In this document: positions 7,760-16,570 of the stretch, in pieces | How positions within the stretch are numbered: the first letter of the stretch is position 1 | Layout of the letters: each line of letters opens with the position of its first letter | NCBI RefSeq assembly: GCF_024753215.1 | Contig: NZ_JANUGV010000002.1 | Location: 62,001 to 126,000 of the forward strand | DNA from: Massilia solisilvae | Lineage (GTDB): Bacteria > Pseudomonadota > Gammaproteobacteria > Burkholderiales > Burkholderiaceae_D | Direction: 5' to 3' | Length of the DNA: 64,000 bases | Made by a program: the position numbers and the translations under genes | Notes under the pieces: generated by a model | The model's database searches: none | Told to the model about the DNA's origin: nothing | The model's input: the letters and a program-made list of their open reading frames with translations, nothing else

Positions 7760-10114
7760 TTACTGCTTGAGCGTGCGCTCGAACAGCTCGAGGATGCGTC
7801 GGTACTCGTCGTACCAGCTCTCCGGCTGCACGAAGCCGTGGCGCTCCAGCGGGTAGCTGGCCAGCTCCCACTTGTCCTTCTTCAGTTCGATCAGGCGCTG
7901 CGCCATGCGCACCGAGTCCTGGTAGAACACGTTGTCGTCCACCATGCCGTGCGCGATCAGCAGGTTGCCGCGCAGGTTCTCGGCATACTCGATCGGCGAC
8001 GACACCTTGTACGCCTCGGGGTCGATGTCCGGGGTGTTGAGGATGTTGGCCGTGTAGCCGTGGTTGTAGCTGGTCCAGTCGCTCACCGGGCGCAGCGCCG
8101 CGCCAGACTTGAACACCTCCGGCGCGCGCATCAGGCCCATCAGGGTCATGAAGCCGCCGTAGCTGCCGCCATAGATGCCCACGTTCTTCGGGTCGCCCTG
8201 CTGGCGGTCCACCATCCAGTGCACGCCGTCGATGTAGTCCTCAAGCTCCGGGTGGCCCATGTTGCGGTAGATCGCCGTGCGCCACTTGCTGCCGTAACCC
8301 TTGGAGCCGCGGTAGTCCATGTCCAGCACCACGTAGCCCTTCTGCACCAGCAGGTTATGGAACATCTGCTCGCGGAAGTAGTTGGTGTAGCGATGATCCG
8401 CGTTCTGCAGGTAGCCGGCGCCGTGCACGAACATCACAATCGGGTATTTCTTGCCCGGTTCGAGCTGGGCCGGGCGGTACAGCTTGGCCCAGATCGGATC
8501 GCCGCCGTGGGTGGACGGCACGGCCACGAACTGCGGCATGATCCACTCGCGCGCCTTGAAGTCGGCGGTGCGGGTATCGGTCAGCTTGACCGCGGCGCCG
8601 CCGCTGGCGGGCACGGTGGCCAGCTGCGCCGGCAGGTAGGAAGACGAGTAGCGCACCAGCAGCTTGCGCTGGTCGGGCGAGATCGCGAAGTTCTCGACGC
8701 CGCCGTCAAAGGCGGTCACTTCACGCGTGGCGCCGTCCTTGCCGGACACCGAGCACACCTCGTAGGTGCCGGGCTGCGCGCGGTTGCACAAGATGTACGC
8801 GGTCGAGCCGTCGGTGGACCATTTCACTTCCGAGGCTTCCCACTTGCCCTGCGTGAGCGCGCGCGCGTGGCCGTTGGCATCGCTCGTGTACAGGTGCGAA
8901 TAGCCGGTTTCTTCCGACAGGTACCACAGCGTGCGGTTGTCCGGCAGCCAGCCGAATTCGCTGTTGTCGTAGTTGACCCAGGCGGGGTCGGTCAGGCGGT
9001 GCACCGGCTTGAGCTTCGCTTGCGCGAAATCGACGGTGGCGATCCAGCGGTCCTTGTTGTCCACCGAACGGATCATGATCGCGGCTTGTGCCCCATCCTT
9101 GGTGAACTGGATCGGCTGCCCGAATTCGGACACCACGTGCACCGCGCGGTTGCCCTTCAATGCGGGCTGCTTGTGTTCGGCGCGCAGCGCGGCCAGCGGG
9201 TCTTCCGCAATGCCGGGCAGGGCGTCGAACGACAGCTCCTGCACCTTGTTGGTGGTCAGGTCCACCAGCTTGATGCTTTGCGAGGCCGGCATGTTGCGGC
9301 CGACGCGGGTGCGCTCGTCCTGGAATTCCTCGTAACCCGATTCGGTCACATAGCGCGGCAGCTTGCCGATGCGGCCCTTGTCGGCGTCCTTCGGCCCGGT
9401 CACCACCAGCAGCCAGCGGCCGCTTGGCGACAGGGCGCTGCCCTGGATCGCGATCTTGTCGCCCAGGTAGATCGGCGCCGGCGCGCGGGTCGCATCGAAG
9501 CGGCGCTCTTCCTCGGCACGCGCGCGGCTGGCGTCGCGCTCGTCCTTCTGGCGCTTCAGGGTCGCGATCAGGCGCAGCTGCATGGCGCGCAGCGCGTCTT
9601 CATCAGGCGCATTCGGATCCTTGGCCGCACGCGGCAGCGCCACCGGCGACACCAGGCGATCGGCGCGGTGCCAGCTGTACCAGTCGTCGCCCATGCGGAA
9701 CTGCACGCTCGTCTCGTCGCTCGAGTATTGCGGCGACGTCACCGGGGTCGCGCTCTTGACGATCTGGGTCAGCGCGCCGGTCTTCAGGTCGCGCTCGAAC
9801 AGGTCGCCGTTGCGCATGATGATGGCGCGGGTGTGCTCGCGGTTGAACACCATGTTCTGGCTGTCGAGCCTGGGCAGCTCGCCGTCCGCCACCAGGTGCG
9901 GCTTGGGCAGCGCGGCCCAGGTGTCGCGCAGCGGCGAGCCGGCGCGCTTCTGCTTGTAGTACACCTGCTTGCCGTCCCAGCTCCACCACGCAGCTTCGGT
10001 CGGGTTGCCGATCCAGTCCGGGTTGGACATCGCCTGGTCGAGGGTGATTGGCGTGCTGGCCGCCGCGGGCAGCGCGATCAGCGCGGCGGTGATGGAAAGG
10101 AGCAGTAGTCGCAT
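7760..10114 (-). CDS. S9 family peptidase (prolyl oligopeptidase / DPP IV type)
   Basis: A 784-aa exported serine peptidase. A signal peptide (MRLLLLSITAALIALPAAAS) precedes a beta-propeller of about 500 residues and a C-terminal alpha/beta-hydrolase domain. The catalytic triad reads as Ser651 in GGSYGG, Asp726 in GMVDDNV and His759 in ERHGF. Known members cleave short proline- or alanine-containing peptides; the periplasm is the likely site here. The ATG at 10112-10114 is chosen over a longer in-frame extension because it starts the signal peptide. Monocistronic, ended by a hairpin. Confidence 0.92.
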   Translation of the reverse strand: MRLLLLSITAALIALPAAASTPITLDQAMSNPDWIGNPTEAAWWSWDGKQVYYKQKRAGSPLRDTWAALPKPHLVADGELPRLDSQNMVFNREHTRAIIMRNGDLFERDLKTGALTQIVKSATPVTSPQYSSDETSVQFRMGDDWYSWHRADRLVSPVALPRAAKDPNAPDEDALRAMQLRLIATLKRQKDERDASRARAEEERRFDATRAPAPIYLGDKIAIQGSALSPSGRWLLVVTGPKDADKGRIGKLPRYVTESGYEEFQDERTRVGRNMPASQSIKLVDLTTNKVQELSFDALPGIAEDPLAALRAEHKQPALKGNRAVHVVSEFGQPIQFTKDGAQAAIMIRSVDNKDRWIATVDFAQAKLKPVHRLTDPAWVNYDNSEFGWLPDNRTLWYLSEETGYSHLYTSDANGHARALTQGKWEASEVKWSTDGSTAYILCNRAQPGTYEVCSVSGKDGATREVTAFDGGVENFAISPDQRKLLVRYSSSYLPAQLATVPASGGAAVKLTDTRTADFKAREWIMPQFVAVPSTHGGDPIWAKLYRPAQLEPGKKYPIVMFVHGAGYLQNADHRYTNYFREQMFHNLLVQKGYVVLDMDYRGSKGYGSKWRTAIYRNMGHPELEDYIDGVHWMVDRQQGDPKNVGIYGGSYGGFMTLMGLMRAPEVFKSGAALRPVSDWTSYNHGYTANILNTPDIDPEAYKVSSPIEYAENLRGNLLIAHGMVDDNVFYQDSVRMAQRLIELKKDKWELASYPLERHGFVQPESWYDEYRRILELFERTLKQ

Positions 10115-10258
10115 CGAGATGGTCCGAGTGAGTGAACGGGAATGCTGTCTAGAAGGAAATGCGACGAGCATTCTAGCTCAGCAACACACGGGGCGGGAGG
10201 TGGCGCAAGGCTTTTCCGCCGCTGGCGATGCGCGCCTGCGTAAGTACGCGCCACCAAT

Positions 10259-10283
10259 GAAAAAGCCCGGCACGGGCCGGGCT
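10259..10283 (-). terminator. Terminator downstream of the small-gene pair
   Basis: AGCCCGG and CCGGGCT arms around a short loop, followed on the minus strand by TTTTTCATT. It lies 23 bp after the stop of the 35-aa gene. Confidence 0.8.
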
Positions 10284-10306
10284 CGGTCTGGAACGCTGGG
10301 TTCGCG

Positions 10307-10414
10307 TCAGGCTTGCTTGGTCAGGCTCTGCGACACGCGCGGGAAGAACAGCGCGATGCGGGCGACGGTGGCGACGATGGCGATGGCGATGGACACGTAT
10401 TCGATAGCGGTCAT
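10307..10414 (-). CDS. Small membrane peptide of the MTAI family, 35 aa (copy 1)
   Basis: Starts MTAIEYVSIAIAIVATVARI and ends SLTKQA: one hydrophobic helix (about residues 5-24) with a basic tail. The ribosome binding site GAGAGGA sits at the end of the upstream 84-aa gene, three bases before the ATG. A paralogue at 20937-21041 shares MTAI, a central I-A-x-x-A-x-V-A-R-x-A pattern and the same GAGAGGA-N5/6-ATG leader. Conservation of start region, length and topology argues that it is real despite its size. Function is unknown. Small hydrophobic peptides of this shape include membrane-stress proteins and respiratory-complex accessory subunits. Confidence 0.8.
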   Translation of the reverse strand: MTAIEYVSIAIAIVATVARIALFFPRVSQSLTKQA

Positions 10415-10417
10415 GAT

Positions 10418-10672
10418 TTATCCTCTCGAAGCAAAATTGCGAAGTTCGTTGGCCAGGCTGGGCGAATGCGCCTCTGCCTGGTTGGCCTGCGACAGCAGGG
10501 CGTCGCGACCCTGCTGCCGGGCGCGGGCGGCAGCCGCGTCGCGCATGGGGGCAAGCCAGCCGCCGTGAGCCGCGTACAGCTGGGCGGCGAAATCGCCAAC
10601 TGTTGCCAGCAGGGCGCTGAAGTGGTGGCGCAATCCCTTGTCGTGCGCCTGGGTGATCGTTGCTGCAGACAT
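10418..10672 (-). CDS. Hypothetical 84-aa helical protein
   Basis: An 84-aa soluble, alanine-rich, probably helical protein (MSAATITQAHDKGLRHHF...). No membrane segment and no recognised domain. It is the first gene of a two-gene unit: its last codons carry the ribosome binding site of the 35-aa membrane peptide, and both end before a clear terminator. Its start (ATG at 10670-10672) is preceded by an AT-rich stretch with possible promoter elements. Function unknown; tight coupling suggests it works with the membrane peptide. Confidence 0.7.
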   Translation of the reverse strand: MSAATITQAHDKGLRHHFSALLATVGDFAAQLYAAHGGWLAPMRDAAAARARQQGRDALLSQANQAEAHSPSLANELRNFASRG

Positions 10673-10856
10673 GTGATTCTCCGATGAATTACTGCGTTAT
10701 GTTGCGGTGCAGTATAGATTCCCCAGAGCTATAACGAAACTTTTGGTTTGTGATAGTCAGCATAAGCGGATCGTATACTTCCGCCGCTGGCGGCAGACCA
10801 CGACAATGGGCGTTTTACCGCCCGGAGGAAGGGCAGGAGTAAGGCGGGGGCCGGCT

Positions 10857-11213
10857 TCAGCCGGCGGATTTGGTGGCTTTGAGCATGCACTGCGACAGCC
10901 GGTCGAAGTGCTGCAGCGCCGCGGGCGTGAGCTCGACCTGCTTGCGCCGGCTGTCCTCGGTGTCGGACAGCTTGATCCAGCCCTTCTCGCGCATCGACTT
11001 CAGGCGCGTGTGCACCGTGGCCGGCGCGCCCAGTTCGTGCCGGGCCATCATGTCGCGCACCGACAGGCGCTGGTGCTCCTGGCCGGCGCGCGCGACCAGC
11101 ATCAGGATGCGCTCTTCGAGCGGATCGAGGTCGGGCAGCGAAGGCAAGCCGCGTACCGCCTCGGCGAGCTGAAGGAAACGCAGGAAGATGTCGGCAGGAC
11201 GTGTGGTTTTCAT
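10857..11213 (-). CDS. MarR-type winged-helix regulator
   Basis: A 118-aa winged-helix protein. Residues about 28-105 hold the MarR fold: LSVRDMMARHELGAPATVHTRLKSM is the recognition helix region, and DSRRKQVELT the wing. The ATG at 11211-11213 is used; the codon before it is TTG. It is smaller than typical MarR proteins (about 140-150 aa), with short dimerisation helices. Divergent from the membrane protein at 11297, its most likely target by position. Confidence 0.82.
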   Translation of the reverse strand: MKTTRPADIFLRFLQLAEAVRGLPSLPDLDPLEERILMLVARAGQEHQRLSVRDMMARHELGAPATVHTRLKSMREKGWIKLSDTEDSRRKQVELTPAALQHFDRLSQCMLKATKSAG

Positions 11214-11296
11214 CAAGAGTAGGTTGCTGAAAGCGACTGCCTTACGTTAAGCTGCACGCCCACCGCGCACAGCCGGGGTGACATTGTAACGCAGTC

Positions 11297-11848
11297 ATGT
11301 TTGTAAAGATGAGTCAGTTAAAATTGAACCTCTCGATGGCTGGCGCCACCGTCATCCTGTTCCTGTTGGCGCTGGCCGCGAACGAATTGCTGCTCTCGCG
11401 TCTTCAATTCGCCGTCGGCGTCAACTGGATCTACCTGCCCGCCGGCGTGCGCCTTCTGTGCACGCTGCTGTTTGCCGAAGCAGGGGCGGTCGGCCTGCTG
11501 GCCGCGTCCTGGCTGGTCTCGTTTCTCTACTTCTTCCCGCATGATCCGCTGCGTGCCTTCGTCGGCGGCATCCTCGCCACCGTGGCGCCCTACGGCGTGT
11601 ACCGCATCGCCCGCCACGCCTACGGACTGGAGGCATCGCTCACCAACCTCACGCCAATGAACCTGCTGCAGTGCGCGCTGATGTTCTCGATCGCCAGCCC
11701 CGCACTGCACCATATGTGGTTCGCGTTCTACGAGCACAAGGCCAACCTGGGCAGCAGTTTTGCCGCGATGGTCACCGGCGACCTGTCCGGCACGCTGATC
11801 GTGCTGTACGCCGCGCGCTTCGTGCTGCTGCGCGCGCCGCGCGCCTAG
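11297..11848 (+). CDS. Integral membrane protein (MASE-like sensor segment)
   Basis: A 183-aa protein with about five hydrophobic spans and almost no soluble part. The pattern NWIYLPAGVRLL...FAEAGAVGLLAAS resembles MASE1-type membrane sensory modules, but there is no output domain attached. A second start (ATG at 11309, MSQLKLN) is possible. It is divergent from the MarR-type regulator. Its end overlaps the convergent gene at 11845 by four bases. Function unknown. Confidence 0.7.
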   Translation: MFVKMSQLKLNLSMAGATVILFLLALAANELLLSRLQFAVGVNWIYLPAGVRLLCTLLFAEAGAVGLLAASWLVSFLYFFPHDPLRAFVGGILATVAPYGVYRIARHAYGLEASLTNLTPMNLLQCALMFSIASPALHHMWFAFYEHKANLGSSFAAMVTGDLSGTLIVLYAARFVLLRAPRA

Positions 11849-12168
11849 CCGCGCCGCTCGGGCACGGTCGCGGCCCGGGCATGCCCTTGCACCCCATGCG
11901 CTGCCGCCGGCGTGGAGCGGAACTGGTCCTGCCGGTCGCCGCGCTCGCCCATGCCCATCGCCAGGCACAGTCCCGCGACACAGAAGATCACGATCGCCGT
12001 GCCGTGCTCGGGCACCAGCATGGCCGGCAAGCGGCGGCGCCAGGCCAGCACCAGCGCCAGGAGGACCAGCAACGCGCTTCCGGTGCCGGCCAACGCATTA
12101 CCGAACAGCCAGCCGCGCACCAGCTCGAAGACGAACGCTCCCACCGCCGGGTTCAACACATCCTGCAT
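11845..12168 (-). CDS. Small membrane protein, unknown
   Basis: A 107-aa product from the ATG at 12166-12168 (MQDVLNPAVGAF...), with two hydrophobic spans (about residues 9-45 and 60-80) and a polar tail. GGAG lies upstream of the start. It follows the TauE gene on the same strand after 72 bp, so it could be the last gene of the sulfide/cyd run or independent. No family recognised. Confidence 0.55.
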   Translation of the reverse strand: MQDVLNPAVGAFVFELVRGWLFGNALAGTGSALLVLLALVLAWRRRLPAMLVPEHGTAIVIFCVAGLCLAMGMGERGDRQDQFRSTPAAAHGVQGHARAATVPERRG

Positions 12169-12240
12169 CCACCGCTCCGCATAACGATACAAATTTTGTA
12201 GCAGTGTAGCGGATGGCCCGCGTCGTTGGCAACCCGGGCA

Positions 12241-13032
12241 TCAGGCCAGTGCGGCCTTCAAGAGCATGGCCAGCGCAACGGTTCCCGCCACGACAGCGTA
12301 ACCGCGCTGCATGGCCGCGCCGCCCAGCTGGTGCGCAACGGCTCGCATCACGAGCATGCCCGCCAGCGCGCCGGCGCAAAAGGGCAGGGCAACCGCCCAG
12401 TTGAAGCCGCCGGACAGTGCGCTTGTCGCCACGCCGGTGGCCGACAGCAGCGCGATCACGGCAAGCGATGTAGCCACGACCGATTGCATTTCCAGCTCGG
12501 TGTAAGCACGCAGCGCCGGCACCATCACGAAGCCGCCGCCCACGCCCAGCAGCCCGGACAAGAGGCCAGCGACGGTGCCGGACAGCGCCAGCACGCGCGC
12601 GCAGGGACGCGTCCAGATGAAGCGGCCGGTGGCAGGGTCGCGCACGCAGTGCCTCAGGCTATGTTCGGTGCTGGGCGGCTGGCCGGCCTGGGTGAAACTG
12701 CGATAGGCAACGTAGGCGAGCACCAGCGCAAAGAGCACTGTGAGCATGCGGTTGTCGATGCGGTGGGCGAGCCACAGTCCAAGCGGCGAGAAGGCCGCGC
12801 CAGCCAGCGCGATCAGCAGCGCGGCGCGGTAGCGCACGATGCCGGCGCGCAGGCCCAGCCCGGCGCCCAGCGCCGCGGCCATGCCCACCGCGAGCAGGCC
12901 AATCGGCCCGGCGGTGGCCATGTCCAGGCGCGCGCCGAACACCAGCAGCGGCACCGCGAGGATGCCGCCGCCGGCGCCGGTGAGCGCGAGGATGGCGCCG
13001 GTCACGAGGCCCAGGAGCAGGTCGACCAGCAT
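12241..13032 (-). CDS. TauE/SafE family anion (sulfite) exporter
   Basis: A 264-aa (incl. stop) membrane permease of the TSUP family with two repeats, each opening on a G-x-G-G-G loop: LTGAGGGILAVPLL near residue 18 and LLGVGGGFVMVPAL near residue 170. TSUP proteins move sulfite, sulfonates or other organic anions. The start (ATG 13030-13032) overlaps the ybgE stop by one base (TGATG), so it is co-translated with the cyd genes. In this operon sulfite made by the persulfide dioxygenase is the obvious cargo; that is inference from context. Confidence 0.9.
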   Translation of the reverse strand: MLVDLLLGLVTGAILALTGAGGGILAVPLLVFGARLDMATAGPIGLLAVGMAAALGAGLGLRAGIVRYRAALLIALAGAAFSPLGLWLAHRIDNRMLTVLFALVLAYVAYRSFTQAGQPPSTEHSLRHCVRDPATGRFIWTRPCARVLALSGTVAGLLSGLLGVGGGFVMVPALRAYTELEMQSVVATSLAVIALLSATGVATSALSGGFNWAVALPFCAGALAGMLVMRAVAHQLGGAAMQRGYAVVAGTVALAMLLKAALA

Positions 13033-13337
13033 CAGCCGCCCCACAGCCGCAGCGCGGCGAGCGCGGCGCAGGCCAGGCACGCCGGGGTGGAGAACACCGC
13101 GCGCCAGGGCTGGCGCCGCGCAACGAAGCCGACGCCGCGCACGAACCCGGCCGACATGGAGGCCATGGCCAGCATGGCCGCCACGTGGTCCGGGCGGCCC
13201 GCGCGCATGGCCAGCTGCGGATAGATGGTCAGCCCCAGCGCCACGGCGCAGGCCAGCAGCAGCGGCAGCAGCGCCATCGGCGCGGCGGGGCGCGCCTGCG
13301 CATCACGTTCCACCGTGGCCCCCGCTGCTTGCGTCAT
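13032..13337 (-). CDS. ybgE: Cyd operon protein YbgE
   Basis: A 101-aa membrane protein with three hydrophobic spans and the family signature FVRGVGF (compare VIHGVGF in the E. coli protein). YbgE is encoded with cytochrome bd; its role is not settled. From this start (ATG at 13335-13337) the gene overlaps cydX by 35 bases in another frame. An internal ATG at 13275-13277 (MALLPLLLAC) would remove the overlap and begin at the first span. Which is used cannot be decided here. Confidence 0.8.
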   Translation of the reverse strand: MTQAAGATVERDAQARPAAPMALLPLLLACAVALGLTIYPQLAMRAGRPDHVAAMLAMASMSAGFVRGVGFVARRQPWRAVFSTPACLACAALAALRLWGG

Positions 13338-13443
13338 CGTTAAAGCCGGTGCGGCGCGCCTCTTCGTGCTCGCCCCACATCGCGTTCAGGATGGCCAGCA
13401 GGACGGCAAAGCCGACCCCCAGCGCCCAGGCGAAATACCACAT
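13303..13443 (-). CDS. cydX: Cytochrome bd oxidase small subunit CydX
   Basis: A 46-aa peptide beginning MWYFAWALGVGFAVLLAILN, a close match to the E. coli CydX opening (MWYFAWILG), followed by the WGEHEEA motif. CydX is a single-span subunit that stabilises the hemes of the CydAB complex. It lies 12 bases after cydB. The chain is longer than the usual 37 or so residues: the extra polar tail (SSGGHGGT) comes from the stretch that also encodes the start of ybgE. Confidence 0.92.
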   Translation of the reverse strand: MWYFAWALGVGFAVLLAILNAMWGEHEEARRTGFNDDASSGGHGGT

Positions 13444-13455
13444 GACGTATCCTCC

Positions 13456-14595
13456 TCAATAAGCCGAATGGTCGTGCTTGCGCACATAGGCCGTCGTCAC
13501 CTTGCCGGACATGACTTTGTAGGCCCAGCTGGTGTAGGCGATCACGATCGGCATGAAGATGAGCGTGGCCCAGAACATGATCCCCAGCGACAGGTGACTG
13601 GACGTGCTGTCCCACACCGTGAGGCTGGAGCGCGGGTCGGACGACGAGGGCATCAGGAACGGGAACATCGAGACGCCTGCGGTGCCGATCACGCCGGCCA
13701 GTGCCAGCGCCGAGCAGCCGAAGGCCGCCAGGGTGTAGCCCGCGCGCAGCCAGGCCAGGGCCGCGAGCACCGCGCAGTAGGCCATGGCCGGCACGGCCAC
13801 GGTGGCCGGGTAGCGGTGGTAGTTGGCCATCCAGGCCCCGGCGCTGCGGACCACTTCCTTGGCGAGCGGGTTGGGCAGGGCGGCGGGGTCCAGTGCGGAA
13901 GCGAGCACGTAGCCGGGAATGCCGCGCGCCAGCCACACGCCGGCGGCGCTGAAGGCCAGCAGCAGCACCAGGCCCGCCCAGTTGGCGGCGCGGCGCGCGC
14001 GCGCCTGGATGTGGCCTTCGGTGCGGTGGGCCAGGTACACGGCGCCGTGGAAGGTGATCATCGCCGAGGACACCACGCCGCACAGCAGCGCGAACGGGTT
14101 GAGCAGGCCGAAGAATGTGCCGGTGTAGGTCGAGCGCAGGTCGTCGTCGAAATGGAAGGGCACGCCCTGCAGCAGGTTGCCGAAGGCGACGCCGAAGATC
14201 AGCGGCGGCACCGCTCCGCCGACGAACAGGCCCCAGTCCCACACCGAGCGCCAGGTGGGGTTGTTTAGCTTGCTGCGGTAGTCAAAGCCCACCGGCCGGA
14301 AGAACAGCGCCCACAGCACCGCCAGCATGGCCCAGTAAAAGCCGGAGAACGCGGTCGCATACACCAGCGGCCAGGCGGCGAAGATGGCGCCGCCGCCGGT
14401 GATGAACCAGACCTGGTTGCCGTCCCAGTGCGGCCCGACGGTGTTGATGATGACGCGGCGTTCGACGTCGCTGCGGCCGGCAAAAGGCAGCAAGGTGCCC
14501 ACGCCCATGTCGTGGCCGTCCATGATGGCGAAACCGATCAGCAGCACGCCGACCAGCACCCACCAGATCAGTTTGAGGGTTGGATAATCAAGCAT
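13456..14595 (-). CDS. cydB: Cytochrome bd ubiquinol oxidase subunit II
   Basis: A 379-aa membrane protein beginning [20 protein letters not shown] and containing [18 protein letters not shown], the hallmark of CydB. With CydA it forms the quinol-oxidising terminal oxidase of the inner membrane. The ATG at 14593-14595 overlaps the cydA stop by eight bases, indicating translational coupling. Length is normal for the family. Confidence 0.96.
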   Translation of the reverse strand: MLDYPTLKLIWWVLVGVLLIGFAIMDGHDMGVGTLLPFAGRSDVERRVIINTVGPHWDGNQVWFITGGGAIFAAWPLVYATAFSGFYWAMLAVLWALFFRPVGFDYRSKLNNPTWRSVWDWGLFVGGAVPPLIFGVAFGNLLQGVPFHFDDDLRSTYTGTFFGLLNPFALLCGVVSSAMITFHGAVYLAHRTEGHIQARARRAANWAGLVLLLAFSAAGVWLARGIPGYVLASALDPAALPNPLAKEVVRSAGAWMANYHRYPATVAVPAMAYCAVLAALAWLRAGYTLAAFGCSALALAGVIGTAGVSMFPFLMPSSSDPRSSLTVWDSTSSHLSLGIMFWATLIFMPIVIAYTSWAYKVMSGKVTTAYVRKHDHSAY

Positions 14596-16174
14596 GGATT
14601 TCTCCCGAGGCGGTTGCGGCGCCGTGCGCCTTCTCGCCTGCGTAGCGCCCGGTGCCCAGACTGGCCGGGCCGATGCGGGCAAAGCGCACCATCAGGTACA
14701 TTTCCACCACCAGCAGCACCGTGTAAAAGCCGACGAAGCCGGCCAGCGAGCCATACAGCGAGCCCACCGACAGCGTGGACACCGACAGGTGGGTGGGCAG
14801 CACGCCGTAGATGGTCCACGGCTGGCGGCCGTACTCGGCCACGAACCAGCCCAGTTCCGCGGCGATCCACGGCATCGGCAGCGACCACAGTGCGGCCTTG
14901 AGCAGGCGCGGGCTGGTGGAGCAGCGGCCCTTGAGTGTTTGCCAGGTGGCTGCCGCAAACAGCACCAGCATGGCAAAGCCGAATGCCACCATCAGGCGGA
15001 ACGCCCAGAACATCGGCGTCACGCGCGGAATGGTGTCCTGTACCGCCTTCTCGATCATTTCCGGCGTGGCCTCGGCCACGTTGACCACGTACTTCTTCAG
15101 CAGCAGGCCAAAGCCCAGGTCGGCCTTGTGTTCCTCGAACAGCGCGGCGGCCCGTTCGTTATGCCGGTCGCGGCGCATGATCTCGAGCGCGGTCACGGCG
15201 TCGATGCCGGACACGATGCGCGCGCGGTTCCTGGCCTGGATCTCCTTGATCCCCGGGATCTCCTTGCTGATCGAGCGGGTGCCGATCAGGCCCATCACCC
15301 ACGGCACCTGCAGCGCGAAGTCGTTCTTCAGCTCGGCCTGGTTGGGAAGGGCGATCACGTTGAATGGCGCCGGCGCCGGCTCGGTGTCCCACATGGCTTC
15401 GATGGCGGCCATCTTGGCCTGCTGCGCTTCGCCCACGGTGTAGCCGGATTCGTCGCCCAGCACGATCACCGAACAGGCCGAGGCCAGGCCGAAGGCGGCG
15501 GCCACGCGGAAGCTGCGCTTGGCGAACTCCACGTCGCGCCCGCGCAGCAGATACCACGCCGAGATCGACAGCACGAACATGGCGCCGGTCACGTAGCCGG
15601 CCGACACCGTGTGCACGAACTTGGCCTGCGCATCGGGGTTGAACAGCACGGCCCAGAAATCGACCAGTTCCATGCGCATGGTCTCCGGGCTGAACTCGGC
15701 GCCCACGGGGTTCTGCATCCAGCCGTTCGCCACCAGGATCCACAGCGCCGACAGGTTGGTGCCAACGGCCATCAGGATCGTCACCAGCAGGTGCTGGCGC
15801 CGCGAGAGCCTGTCCCAGCCAAAGAAGAACAGGCCGATGAAGGTGGACTCGAGGAAGAACGCCATCAGCCCTTCGATCGCCAGCGGCGCGCCGAAGATGT
15901 CGCCCACGTAGTGCGAGTAGTAGGCCCAGTTGGTCCCGAACTGGAATTCGAGCGTGATCCCTGTGGTCACGCCAAGGGCGAAGTTAATGCCGAACAGCTT
16001 GCCCCAGAAGCGCGTCATGTCCTTGTACACGGTCTTGCCGGTCATGACGTACACGCTTTCCATGATCACCAGCAGCCAGACCATGCCCAAAGTGAGCGGC
16101 ACGAACAGGAAGTGGTACATCGCGGTGGCCGCGAACTGCAGGCGCGACAGGTCAACCAGGTGCTCAGTTCCCAT
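14588..16174 (-). CDS. cydA: Cytochrome bd ubiquinol oxidase subunit I
   Basis: A 528-aa heme-bearing subunit. It opens with the family pattern [21 protein letters not shown], whose histidine (residue 21) matches the axial ligand of heme b595. A later [13 protein letters not shown] segment carries the b558 ligand histidine, and GRQPW lies near residue 447. Overall length fits the long-Q-loop form found in E. coli. Bd oxidases are known for tolerance of sulfide and cyanide, relevant because this gene sits directly behind sulfide-oxidising enzymes. The start overlaps cydP. Confidence 0.96.
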   Translation of the reverse strand: MGTEHLVDLSRLQFAATAMYHFLFVPLTLGMVWLLVIMESVYVMTGKTVYKDMTRFWGKLFGINFALGVTTGITLEFQFGTNWAYYSHYVGDIFGAPLAIEGLMAFFLESTFIGLFFFGWDRLSRRQHLLVTILMAVGTNLSALWILVANGWMQNPVGAEFSPETMRMELVDFWAVLFNPDAQAKFVHTVSAGYVTGAMFVLSISAWYLLRGRDVEFAKRSFRVAAAFGLASACSVIVLGDESGYTVGEAQQAKMAAIEAMWDTEPAPAPFNVIALPNQAELKNDFALQVPWVMGLIGTRSISKEIPGIKEIQARNRARIVSGIDAVTALEIMRRDRHNERAAALFEEHKADLGFGLLLKKYVVNVAEATPEMIEKAVQDTIPRVTPMFWAFRLMVAFGFAMLVLFAAATWQTLKGRCSTSPRLLKAALWSLPMPWIAAELGWFVAEYGRQPWTIYGVLPTHLSVSTLSVGSLYGSLAGFVGFYTVLLVVEMYLMVRFARIGPASLGTGRYAGEKAHGAATASGEIHA

Positions 16175-16331
16175 GGCGCGCCTCCTGCAGGATATCGGGC
16201 TGTGCGCCCGCCGCTGCGTGGTCGTGGAAGAATGCCTGCCACAGCACGCCCAGGACCACGAGCTTGAAGACGATGGCCAGCGCCAGGTCGCGGACCAGGC
16301 GCCGGTTCAGTACAGCGGGTGAATCGTTCAT
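16164..16331 (-). CDS. cydP: CydP-type small subunit of cytochrome bd
   Basis: A 55-aa peptide ([20 protein letters not shown]...) with a basic N-terminus, one membrane span (about residues 17-34) and a HDH-containing tail. It matches the short protein often encoded directly upstream of cydA in beta- and gammaproteobacteria (putative small subunit CydP). The stop codon overlaps the cydA start by 11 bases. Below the length used by many gene finders, but start, span and position agree. Confidence 0.85.
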   Translation of the reverse strand: MNDSPAVLNRRLVRDLALAIVFKLVVLGVLWQAFFHDHAAAGAQPDILQEARHGN

Positions 16332-16344
16332 CGCATCGCCCCTG

Positions 16345-16545
16345 TTACTGCCGCGGGGCTTTGCAGGTGTTCACCCCCAGGACGCTGTAGAGCGGACACC
16401 GCCCGGACAGTCCGGTGAGCAGCGGCACCAGGCCCACCAGTGCCCACAGGCGTACATCCTCTGCCAGGACGAAGTACAACGAAAGAATGACCAGGCCGGC
16501 GCCGATGCGCAGGCCGCTGTCCAATCCGCCTACATTAACTTGCAT
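16345..16545 (-). CDS. DUF2892 (YgaP-type) inner membrane protein
   Basis: A 66-aa protein with a glycine-rich N-terminus and two short hydrophobic helices ending in TGLSGRCPLYSVLGVNTC, the signature of DUF2892. In E. coli YgaP the same membrane domain is fused to a rhodanese, and free-standing copies occur in sulfur-handling operons. The conserved Cys in GRCPLY may bind sulfane sulfur; that is inference. It lies 13-25 bases from its neighbours. Confidence 0.88.
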   Translation of the reverse strand: MQVNVGGLDSGLRIGAGLVILSLYFVLAEDVRLWALVGLVPLLTGLSGRCPLYSVLGVNTCKAPRQ

Positions 16546-16570
16546 GATGAACTCCTTGTCGATAATCGTT

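Noticed and set aside
7682-10108. An 808-aa plus-strand frame across the S9 peptidase
   Set aside because: Composition of an antisense shadow (Val/His/Arg/Gln-rich); the minus strand has the signal peptide and catalytic triad.
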